From the NCBI RefSeq assembly GCF_024713975.1, contig NC_091108.1:11019001-11083000 (forward strand): DNA of 64,000 bases, in the 5' to 3' direction. The number at the start of each line of letters is the position of its first letter. Positions within the stretch are counted from its first letter, which is position 1. This stretch comes from Paralichthys olivaceus. Lineage: Eukaryota > Chordata > Actinopteri > Pleuronectiformes > Paralichthyidae. The translations under genes were made by a program, and so were the position numbers. Shown piece after piece: positions 1 through 12,300 of the stretch. The notes beneath the pieces were generated by a model, which worked only from the letters and a program-made list of their open reading frames with translations, made no database searches and was not told where the DNA came from.

Positions 1-122
1 TCTTATCTGCATTATACTTAATGTTGTTGGTATATTAATTGGATGATGAAGTCCTATTTGATGAAAAAACTAGAACATTAATGTTACCAACTGAAATTCC
101 TGTCTGTTCAAAGTATATTAAC

Positions 123-386
123 CTGTCTCAGCTTTGGTTGAGATCTTCCTGCTGACTTTTCCTCCTTTGAAAGCCCAGATGTAGACAGTGTAGAGAACCG
201 CAGGTCTCAGGCCAGTCAGTGTATAAGAAGTGCTGTCAGGCCCGACTGAGATTTCTTCACTAGAGCCCTCAGATGAGCTGTAGGTTAGGATGTAGCCATC
301 AATTTGTGCCTGGACCCGATCCCAGGACACGCTGAAGCTGGACTCTGTCTCATCTCGAGCTAAGAGGTTAGCAGGAGCGTCGAGGC
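123..386 (-). CDS. tnw: tnw exon 11: FN3 domain 6 (whole domain in one exon)
   Basis: 264 nt, phase 1-1, the last exon in the window. Begins GLDAPANLLARDETESSF and ends KISTKAETG. Acceptor TTCCTCCAG|GC, donor GAGACAG|GTTAAT. No RGD motif is seen in any FN3 domain in the window. Confidence 0.95.
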
Positions 387-3300
387 CTGGAGGAAGATGT
401 TAGTGGAGGTAGTTAACAAACTACTAATGCAAACTCATGAGCAGAAAAGAGAAAGGAAACTGTTAAGCATGCATTGTCTACAAATTTTAGTAACATGACT
501 GTGAGTAAAATTATAATTTTGATTATGTAAATGTATTTAATCTTAAAAAAGATCTGCATCAGATGCCGGAACTTGAACGCTTGCTGCCCCTTCATGAGGG
601 TATTTGGTGTAAATGACATGAAGTCTCTTTAGCTGAGTTTTCATCAGATCTGCTGTGATAACGATTTATTTTTCCATTGATATAACCGCATATTTGGTTT
701 AATGACATACTCAAAATTTATTATCTTCCTGGGCCAAAAATATTCGTATAAACATAAAATTCTGAATAAAGTCATAGTTACAGGAAGCTAAGACAACTGG
801 GAACATGTGAGCCCATTCCTGAAACCAGAGAGGCCTGTGGCTGGGAATTCAGTAGCTCAGCCAGAAATGCTGAGAGTTGGGAGCAATACCTGTGAAGTTG
901 GATGAAAGTTATGCTCGAGGTTGAGAAGTACTTATTAAATATTGTTGACCTCGCCTCAGGACACGAGTTTGCTTTGAATCTAGACTTATTGACTCTGGTT
1001 TTATCATATTCAGCAGGTATATCCAGTAATGCCAACTGTTCCACAGTTGGTGATTCTACAAGTTTCAGGGAGAAATCAGATTGCATCAAAACATTTGGCT
1101 TTGTGAGCTTGCTGAAAATGTGTCTGCACTCTAATTTCAAGTCTCAAATCTTTCAGCCGCATAGAAGATGAAGAAGGCCTCAGATTGTGGAAACCAAAGA
1201 AACTTCAGTCGGAAACCTGCATTCAAGAAGAATGTCAAACATGTCCTGAGACTTTGCAGACAATTTCCTTCCAGGCTATTTAAACCTTTTTCTTGAAAAT
1301 TTCACCGATCCAATTCAGAGTAGTGGGTCTCTACACCAAGCAATAGATCCACACTTTAGGTTTTACATAAAGTTAGAGACAAAATGACAGTGGATTTTAT
1401 GGTAGTAATGCAGATATCATATCATTCTCGTGAGCAGAGAGCTATTTCAAAGGTCTGGATAGTTTCCTTTCTTCAATCCATCCTTCATCTGTTATCATAA
1501 TCTTAGACTGAAATAATCAGACTGTTGGACACAAGAGGGCGAGGTGAGGACCCCATCATGTTGACTGACATCAGTCTGCATGACAGAGCTAAGAGTTGAT
1601 TGGTCTAGTTGGAGAGAACGTCCCTGAAGGCCTCTTTAGGCTCCAGAAATGATTGAATGAGAGGAGACTGCAGGGTCCCAGGACACGGTGGAGGGATTAC
1701 ACCTCTGAGTTTGTGTGAGACAACTCAAGCAGAGCTCAGATAAGTTGTTGGGAAAAAATACATCACGGTTGCTTTGCTCCTTTTGACCCGAATTAGCTTT
1801 TGGCAAGTAAATGGATGAATGGAGGGAGGAATTCTACAGAAAGATGCTTACACAAACAAGAAGATACTAATTAGTCTACCATGTGAGAACCACCTTTTTT
1901 TCTTTGGGGTTTACAAGTGAGTTGTTTTGCTGTCTTTTCAAAACTACTGTAATTATAGTTTATACCCAAAGATCTTAAGGATCAGCAAATTTCTGTTCAA
2001 CAAATATATATGTTTGACACCTGTCTCTGATTGCGTTGAGGTCTTCCTGCTGGCTTTGTTCCCCTTGACAGCCCAGACATACACAGTATAGATAACTCCC
2101 GGCCTCAAGCCAGTCAGACTGTAAGAGGTTCTGTCAGGCCCGACTGGGATCTCCCCACTAGATCCTTCAGACGAGCTGTAGGTTAGAACGTAGCCATCGA
2201 TCTCTGCCTGGACCGGATCCCAGGACACGCTGAAGCTGGACTCTGTCTCATCTTGGGCTAACAGGTTAGTGGGAGCATCCAGTTCTGGAGGAAGATGTTA
2301 GTGGAGGATATTAATACGCTACTGGTTGCAAACTACATTACATAGGTGGGTGACAAAGTCATAGGTATGATGACATCAAGCACTGGAAAAGAGGTTTCCC
2401 TCTGAACTGAATGTTTTGGATTTGGATAACTGTAGATCTGAGACCTGTCACAGCCTGTGTTGACATCTTCCTGCTGATTTTGCCCCCCTTGACGGCCCAG
2501 ATGTAGACAGTGTAGAGGACGCCGGGCCTCAGGCCAGTCACCATGTGAGAATTACTGTCAGATCCAAGTGGGATTTCTACGCTTGAGCCCTCAGAGGAGC
2601 TGTAGGTTAGGATGTAGCCATCGACTTCGGCCTGAGTGTGATCCCAAGACACCCTGAAACTGGACTCTGTCTCATCGCGGGCCAAGACGTTAGTAGGGGC
2701 ATCCAGCTCTGCGTGGGAAGTCATGGTTAGTAAAATGACTTTACATCCAGAAACTACAAGACTACTAAGACTGATTCCAATCAGCAGTGTGAAGTTACCT
2801 GTTAAACTTAACCTGCAGACGTTACAAAGTGTGGAGAAGATGTCAAACTTGGATGAGACTGAGGGCAGAGGTTTGAGTTTTAAGTCTTTGGACTTTACAC
2901 ATTGTTCAAATTTAGGATGTATTTATAAAATTTTAAATTTAAATATGTGAAATGTTTTAATAGGAAAAGACACTATGAACCAAATATTTGTTTCCTCATT
3001 CAAGTTTGAAATCATATCCCATTGCTACTATATGTAAGTATTTTTTTCAGAGTTACTATGACTATTATGAGCTGAGTTAACAACATGCAAACTACAGCAG
3101 CACACAATATTTGCAAACAGCAGTTTCAAGACACATTATGCAAGATAGAGTTCCAGGCCACTTCAGATTTTTGCCTCCTGTTGTGTGATGCATGAGGCCA
3201 ACGTGTCTGTTTTGCTCGTCAAAAGAACCTTTTTTTAAGAATTGTGTACGAAAATATGAATACTGAAAATCTTTAATTACAATTTTAAATTCTATTATTA

Positions 3301-6300
3301 ATTATTCCTGGCCACTGACATTAAGTGCTTTTGGTATTTAAAAGGTGCATCGGTGCAAATGTGAGCGATGTCTCATCCTTTACCGCTGAGTTTGTAAATG
3401 TCTGTAAAGTTTTAGGTAAATGCCAGTCAGTACTCTAATCTGTTCTCCTGCAGCATTTCTTCAGAAACATAAATTCAAGCAGACAGCAACAGCTGTTAAC
3501 CTTCACAACAAGCAGATTAAGAGATAACACATCACAGGAGAAACAAAAAAGCTGGCTTTGTGGAGATTGGCTTGTCTGACATTTCTTGTGGACATCCTGC
3601 CCCAGGCTAAACTAAGCTGCCTTTAAATTAGGTGTCCAACCTAATTACATGTACAGCCTTCTTTAGTAAAAGCTTCCCTCTTGGCAGTTAGGTAACGAGG
3701 GGTTAGCGTGGGAAGTGTAAAATGTGAATGATGCTTTTTACCTCTTGCAAAAGCAAAAAAGATAAGGAAATTGGACAGAAATCACACAAAAAGTTAAAAG
3801 GAAACTATTGGTGCATTGTTCAAAGAGGAGACAGAGCATCTTGCAGACTGGAGCCTAGAAAACAGAAACATTAAAATCTCAAACTCCCACTGTTCTCAGG
3901 CTATAAGGATTAAAGAAAACAACCTACATTGCCTGGGAACTTGTAAAATATCTGAGCATCACAGATTGTTGTGCAGACGAAAGTGAGAATGTTTGCCATC
4001 ATGTTCAAAAAGTCGATGTGTTAGTAGTTTAGCTTTCATGTCTTCAGCATTATCAGATTGATCAGCGTTTGAACCTATACTCTCAATCAATCACTCCTGT
4101 CATGAACCCAGGTTCTGTTAAAAGTTTACCAGTTTCAGCCTCAGTTGAACTCTTCCTGCTGACTTTGTCTCCCTTGAAGGCCCAGATGTAGACTGTGTGG
4201 ACGACTCCCGGCCTCAAGCCAATCAGCCTGTACGAGGTGCTGTCGCGGCCTACAGGAATCTCTAGGCTGGAGCCCTCAGAAGAGGTGTAGCTCAGCATGT
4301 AGCCCTCGATTTCTGCCTGGACTCGATCCCAGGAAACCGTTGCAGTATCCTCTGTTACCTGGGTGGTGATGAGGTTTGTCGGAGCATTGATGTCTGGAGG
4401 AGATAAAAAAATAAAACAGAGATGAGAAAGAACAAGAAATATCCAGATAAATGGAAGGGTTGTTCAAATAATTCCTCCATCCCAACCAAGCTGTAAAAAG
4501 CAACTCTACCAAATTTCACACACATATCAGTTCACATAATTCAAAATGTTAAAGAAAGTAATACAAAATTCCTCAATCCACTTCCTTGATCAGGATCTGC
4601 AGAGTTCTTCCCTGACCCAGATTTTGCCCACAAGAGTGGAATGTGGTTGGTCCACTCCTGTTGCAAGATAGAGGCAACAAGTAAGCCATAGCAATACTGA
4701 CTTTCAACCAAAGGAGCTAAAGGTTGCCCAAATTTCACCATTTACCACATTGGCAAGAAGAAATTAAACGGCCAGTCTCACTGCTGTTTTTGTTGTAAAA
4801 TCAAAGCGTATGTAGCATGCAAACCTTTTCCCAGATATATCTGCTTGTTATCCAGAGTTTTGTTTTGGACAAACGTTCACCAAAGCAGAATTTGTACTCT
4901 AGAGAAAGAGCTCTTCATGAACATCACAAGCACACAATCCAACCAGTGGTCGTGTTTTTAAAGTCAGTGCTTGAGGAGTCCCAGGAGACATGTGGAAGGT
5001 ACAAGTTAGTGGTGCGTGATGCGTGTGGATAAGAGGGAATCTCGGTGAAAGTAAAGAGAGAGAGAGAGAGGAAGAAATAAAAGAGACAGAGTCACGGAGG
5101 CATAGTGAGACAGACACAGAGGAAGTGAAGGGAGATGTAAAAGCAATCATCATTTCAGATGATTCCTCTGTGGCAGCGGCTTAGCCGAGGTCAGTCTTGT
5201 GTCAGTGCCGAGTCGTCATGGAAACTGACTGATGATGCGCCTTTATTCATGCCATTATCTCATAAGGATAATATAGAAATAAAAGGGAAAGAGTTGTGGA
5301 ATGATATTCAGTTAATGGTGCTGCTCAGGGCGACTGTGCCTTTGTGGTTTTCATGCTATCCCTCAGTTCACCCCAACTTTCTCTCTTTCCTCTCTTTTCT
5401 CCTGCTGTCACTTTTCTGTCCTTGCGGCTGCACAGCTTCACCGTCTGCCTCGAGCTGAACCACTGAAAGAATTTATAACTGCTGCATTTTTCAACATTTC
5501 CTCCGCTGAACATGAAATGAAAATGCGATCATGCCGAAAACAAGTACCTGAAGCGATGTCAAGTATAGAGTCAGAATGCTCACTTGGTCTTTCATTCATG
5601 TGAATACAAACAGACACATTTATTGGAGTGTTTGATTTTTTGTACCAGTTTCTTTCTGTAGCAGAAAGTGTGCAGTGTCTCAATAGGACACAAAGAAAAA
5701 TCAATAGCAGTTAGTTTCTGTTGTGTGACATGCTGATTGTAAATGTTTTGTCATTACAACAAACACATTGCTGTATTATAATATAACGGGCTCCCAGACA
5801 CAGACAGTGAAAGAGGTTGTATTTGTCATTGTTCAGCGTCTCTTTCTGGCTGTCTGGTTATTTTGTAACTATTTGTTGTGGATCCCTTTGTGTGTCTTTC
5901 AGGGACATTTTTCGGTTTCAGGTCAGTTTCAGTTCAAGAGGCCTGTGAGGTCAGGGGGCACAGTAGCCAGTAGAGATTCAATAATACGATGATTATGACT
6001 CGACAACAGATAGGCAGCATACATAACAGCAGGTAGTTTGTTGTTGCATCATGTTAAGACACATATTTGTAATGTCATTTCATTGGCACCAGTCTCCAAT
6101 AAACATGCACTTGTAATAGTGGAATAGTCAATTTGGTAGATTAAAAAAGGGAAAATAGTCGTTGCACAGCTGTCTAAATCTCCTTAAAGCCTGAAACAGC
6201 TGCAGTGCTGTAATTTTCCCAAATTTCATGGTGCAGAAACAAATGCTTGAAGACAACAAGCATCCTGAAAGAGGATGGAAAAACAGCAGACGATCTTTTG

Positions 6301-9300
6301 GTTCTCTGGAGAACAGCCTTTGATTCAGTATTGTTTTAAACTAGGAATATTGTGACATCTTCGAAAGAGATTATGTTTTCATCCACATTTGTTTGTTTGT
6401 CTGTTAGTTGTTAGCATTACACAAAAACCAGTAGACGGAATTTATCGATTGACTTTAAGGGCACTGTTGGGTTTATGCAAATTTATGCACGCCTCTGTGA
6501 GTTGTTCTATTTTTCAATTTTTTGCTACAAAGTTTATAGAAGTGGAACCCTGTATAGTTTCATCTTTTGTTGTACAGTTTTGTTTGTGATATTCAGTATA
6601 AGTGATTTCCTATTTCAATGTAATCTCATGTATTTGATTTCGCAACCATCTGACTAAAGCTTGAATTTAACTTTGTCTTGTTCTCCTGCAGAGCACAGGT
6701 CTCCTTCTCTCTCGCTGCTGTTATGTTGTCACCCTCTGAACAAAGAAGCGCTGTTCTTTTTGCTCTTACAGGCGATATAACTCTGCTGCCTGACAGTCTC
6801 TATATGTTATTAGAGCCTTTTTTTCCATCACTGCTACTTTCTGAGGGAGCCCGCATTTGCTCTGAAGTTACAGTCTATGATGGATCGAGTTACCCCAGAC
6901 GTTCTACACCACTAGATGCAGAGCGACAGCAGCTACCGGGCTACACAACACGAGCTGCGGCTTCAGCCATTTGGAAAGCAGCTTATCCATTATGGGTGGC
7001 ATGTTCGGCAGAGGCATCGACCACAAAGCGCAGAGTAACAGGCCATCTTTCATCGTTTACAGCCTCGCAGCTTCACGGCCTCGCTGTGCAGTGGCAGCCA
7101 TACGTCCATGTATGTCTGAGGGTGGAACCGAGGGAAAATGTGTGTCAATAAGGTGCCATTCTTTTAGAAGCTGTCACTTGTAACTTATGTGTTGTGCAGG
7201 AGTCCCCGGGCTTTAGGCTTTTTTCTGTGTTTTCCGATGTGAACTGTAAGCAGCTCATAATTCTTTAAGAGGGAAATTACTCATTTACTTTCTTTGTCCA
7301 CATCTAGAGGAAGAGAAACATGATGTAAATAGCTTCTTTGGAACGTTGTAAACCATCACCTCATTATCCAGTCACTGGCAAAGTTTCACAGTTTAACCAA
7401 CAGAGTTTCTGTCAAATTCTAGATTCAGTAATTCAGTGAAATCATAAATAATTAAATTCATTCATTATTAATGTGCCTTAATGAATAACTGAGAAAATTG
7501 AGTGCCATTTAAAAAAATTTACAGCATCTATTAAGTGGAGCTGGCTCAGAAACATCTCATGCAGACATGGTGCTCTCACTGGACCACATCAGGTGCCATA
7601 ATGTGTCCAGATAACATCGGGTCCCCACATTCACTCTCTCTGCCTGAGTCCAGTCCATCTGCTCTTGGTTATATGAGCCTTGGTGGTGACTTAATTGAAT
7701 TTGAAATGGCAGAAGTAGCTGTAGCGTGTTGAGCTTAAACACCATATAATCTTTTGGCGGGCCAGCGAAGATGAAACCTCTGCTCCGAACAGAGACTCCT
7801 TTGATTCTGATGTTTTTGTGACTGTTACATGTCATTTAATCATTTTCATAATCATCTTAGGACCACCACAGACAAAAGATGATCTATGAAGGAACACTGG
7901 ATAAACACAAGGAAATCCTGCATAAATACTAAATACAGTCACTAGAAGCTGCAAGACCATACTGAAATCTAAGATTAGATCAAGCAGCACCATTCACAGC
8001 ACTTTCAAAACATGTATGTGTTCAGCCCCGGAGCTGCCTTCTTGCAGAGATGAGATAAATTACTTGAATCAAATTATTTTTGGAGGGTAGTTAAAATGTC
8101 ATATACATGTTGGAATTTAGAGAAATTGTTTTACTTTCTTATATCAGATAATACTGTATACTTGTAATACTGACAGTGAAGTTTGAAAGGAACTGAAATA
8201 AAAGAGAAAGAATGGAAGACAGTGAAGAGGGAATGTAGGGAAAGAGCAGGGCATCTATAACAGAAGGAGTCAGCTATAGCCCTCCAGGACACAGCTCACT
8301 TTCATCTAACAGTAGCTGCACAAAAATGAATTATGTACAAATACTGCCTATTAGTGACCCATGATTTTCTAACCTGCCTCGTAAATTTCTTATAAATATC
8401 TTCTAATTTCTAATGATATACTTATTGTCCCTGATTGGTGCCATTGTTCCTGATTCCTATTTTTATCCCCAAATATCATACTGTAAACTTTTTTCACCCT
8501 CTCCTAACCCCACAGTTTTTTTTTTTTTATCAATTACTGACAATGACAGTGGAACAAATAAAAAAGAATAAAAAAGAGAAATTAAGCTCAGCATGGTAGC
8601 AGTCGGTTTATTTTCTCTATAAATCCATCATTGAACTTATAATGACTCATATTTTCCCTGGTCATCCACAGCCCCCCTGCAGAGGCTCTACACTCCTCCC
8701 CTGGGGAGAGCTGGCCCACAGTCTCAGAACCACTGCTGTGACCACAACAATTGGTGTCATCTTCCCTTTATTTTACATATTTCCTCTGTTCATGCTCCTC
8801 TCATCTCTCAGATATTATAACCTTGCCGGCCAAATGCTAACGGCACGTTTCAGAGAGAAACTCCTCCGTGACTCCTCGCAAGCCAAGCTGAGGGCTATCC
8901 TCCTCAAACAGCTCCAAGCCTTTTTCCTGTTTCACCTAAAAATTAAGCATTGCAGCTACCGGAGTGGAGACAAGCCAACCGTCTGTCTGGTGTAGATTAG
9001 CCCATTCACAACCACCTGCAATTAGGTGGCATACTCAGAGGGAAAGGAGATTAGCAATGACAGGGCCCCTTGAGCACCTGACAGGCTTCAAAAAAAGAGA
9101 GGTGAGTCTCGAAAACACCCGGCAAACACTGATGACTAAAACTAAAAACCATTAAATTGTCTGCCTCAGGGTTTCAAAGAGCCATCAAGACTGCTTATGA
9201 ACCACTAAAAAGGAGGATGAAGGGGAAAAAGAAAGGCACGATGGGACAAAAGCAGCAAATAACAAAGCAGAAATAAGCAGAATAATGGAAGGTCTGTGTC

Positions 9301-12300
9301 TGTGTGTGGACCATGTGTCAGTCACTGAAATAATTGCTCCAAGTCTAGTCCAACTGCCAAAGACAGACTGTAAAATTCATTCCTCCTCATGTCTTAAAAA
9401 TCCATCCAGAACGCAAAATACAAAAATCCAACATATCCAGACGCACTTTGGAAATCAGGGACGTTCTCACCTCAGCCATCGAGGAGCATCTTGTAGTCGT
9501 TACACCGCTCATATCATGTTTCCCCTCGGTGACCATGCTCACCACAGCCATTAAAAACAGTCCAGAGTATTAGACTGTGAATTCCAACCGTCCATTATTA
9601 ACCAATAATTGTGCCTCTTGCTGGCTGTATTTATTACGCTGTTGTCATTGGCTGCGTGTGGAAGGTAATACCAGATCCAGCACTCTGTGTGTGACAGATT
9701 ATGTGTTTTTCCTATTAGCTTCTGACCACTGGTGAATTATAGGTGCATTGACAAGAACTATAAGAGCAGCCTTTGATGCTGCACAACTTAGTGGAATATG
9801 GACAATTTCACTTCCACAAGTGGCTGATCTATCACTTTCATTCATTTTAAGCGTCATCTATGTTAAGACGCTGCCAGTTGTGGCCCGAATGCACTCTCAG
9901 TGTAATGTCTGTACGGCAGCAGCAGCATTGTGTTTCTGATAATAACTGAGGCGCCACATTGTCTTCAATAATTCTCGAGTGCTGATGTGTTGACACTGAC
10001 CTGTGGCACCGGTGACAGAGGACGTTTTCCCCTCAGTTGTTCCCTTGATGGCCTGCACTGAGATCAGGTACTCTGTTCCTGGATACAACCCTGCACAAAG
10101 ACACATTTATCAAACTTTAGGAATCTGGGAAATATGTAAGAAAATGCAACATGTACTATTTTGATGCTTGACACAAGTGGTTCCCAAATTTATGGTAAAT
10201 TTGAAGGGTAACAAAATTATTTAAAGGCTATGAAAGAAACAAGTTTCTTATTTTTTACCCCTGCCACAGAGCTTATGTTTTTGAAGGCTTTGTTAGTTAG
10301 TGAGTAGGATGATGCCAAAAGCACCAACCAATTTTCCATGGCATTTTGTGGAGGGGTGGGACATGACCCAGGGAAGAACCCATTAAATCTGGGAGTGGAT
10401 CCAGATTAACGTGTGAAACAGGAATTTCTTTTTACTTTCTTTAACATGGCAAGACTTGTCGATAGCCTTGGCGGAGGTAAACGCTCTCTGAGCACCCTTT
10501 TAGTTTTGGCATTTGTTTGTTTGTCTGATAGTTAGAAGCGTAAGGTAAATATTCTGGTACGGCTCTGGATCAGGTGGATCCAGGATTTTGTTTTTTGCAA
10601 ATAATTCATGCTTCATAGGGCCTTGTTTGGCCTTGGTGGAGGAATGTGGACTATACTGAGTGCCATTCTAGTTTTTAATGTTCAGTATGGTATGACATAT
10701 TGATATTTTATATGTGTATTTACAAATCCACTGACTCAAAATTGTAACAAACTAATTTCCTAAAAAAAGTTACAGAGTCCTTCATTATAACAAAGAGGAT
10801 GTCTTGAGTATTAATTGTGTTTGCTCTGTGACAAGACCTACCAACAATAGTGTGTTTGGTGCGGGCCTCCTGGCTGCTCTGTACATTCAGCTCCTCCTCC
10901 TGTCCCTCCGGGTCAGTGTGTGTGAGCCTGAAGTGATCCACTTCAGCTGGTGGGTTCTTCCAGTCCACCTGGATAGACACTTCTGTCTGGCCAAGAACCT
11001 GAATATCATCGATGGCAGAGACATCTGGGAAGGATACAAGTGGTGGACAACAAGTTGGATCTGGGTGTACAGACGTGAGCCTCAAACTGGAAAACCTGCA
11101 TTAACGTAATCAGAAACATCTGTTCTGCTCCCACATGCCCTTGAGCAAGACGATGAATTTCTACCACCCATTAATGTGACCTTCCCAGAGCAGCAGCCAA
11201 AAACAGGAATTTTCCTTTTGGCCATGTTGTATCACACAAATTTTGTCCTGCTGTAAAAATGAAAGTAACCTCTTAGGTAAAACAACATTTTTTACGTAAT
11301 TCTATCACAAACCTAGAATGACAGGAATATTTCATGTTTTTATTGTAAACATTCACACTAGTAAAACATGGCTCTCAGTCACATCATGTAAGCACTGTTT
11401 ACTTGCCAATCCTACATAAGGGATCGAGGGCCATCAGGATTTGCAGCATATGGTGAAAAAAGACAGAATATTATGAACGATCAAAAGTAAACAAATGGTA
11501 CCAAATGAGAAGGTTACATTTTTAAGACAGAAAATGTCAGTTACTGTGTTTTTCTAAGGGGAAAAGAAAAACATTCACTTAAACCCTCTAGTGAAGTAGA
11601 TCATCGTTTGAAGTCGAAAACTATGAGCTCAGTGAAATCACTGCCTCATGCCGTTTGATACTCACACAACCAAGAGCCAGATGATGGCGTGTTTTCTCAT
11701 GCCCGTACAGGAATACCAGACTTAGTAAGGTTTTCCATGGCTAACCAGTCTAACCACACATTAGAGTCAAACTCTGTCTCTCTCTCAGTTTGTCTGTCTG
11801 TCTCACGCCCACCAACGTCACATCTGTGTCCTACCACATCTGTGTCCTACCACATCTGTGAGCTAGTATGATTTCTGTAGAACACATCTGTGGAGTCATT
11901 TCCTTGTAATTACTTTAAAATGTATTGGTTAACAAACTTTCACAGGAAACTCCTAATGAATCACTTAGTGATGACAAGCTCCAGCTCATACGTTGCTCTT
12001 AAGCAAAACATTTGTACAAAAAAAAACAAACCTTTCCACATTTTACAACGTTAATTAGTGAGTTTATGTCCAACTATGCAAAGTCAGTGTTTGAATTTTG
12101 TGTCGACTCATCACCTCATATGGTTACAGAACAAAATACATTTTGGGGTGCACTAGTGCAGACATCTAAGATGAATCGCTGACCATACCAATAACTGATC
12201 AATGCCCTGTTTATACATGTTGAAAAACCAGTTTATGTCTTTCCATAGTAAGAACAAATGTATGTTAATGTTTTTTTCCCACAGAATAATCAAAGCCAAC

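Larger units (their letters stand above)
4394..10000 (-). other. tnw intron 7 (5.6 kb)
   Basis: Holds two fragments of the dispersed repeat family described separately (4545-4745 and 6366-6500), and a GA-rich run near 5057-5070. A 157-codon open frame at 6678-7151 (+) lacks any recognisable domain and is probably chance. Confidence 0.75.

Noticed and set aside
5159..5458. 99-codon ORF on the plus strand
   Set aside because: Hydrophobic, Ser/Leu-rich translation of a pyrimidine-rich intron stretch with no domain; shadow of composition.
6678..7151. 157-codon ORF on the plus strand in tnw intron 7
   Set aside because: No domain, composition or splice partners of a gene. In 64 kb of six-frame sequence a few open frames of this size are expected by chance.
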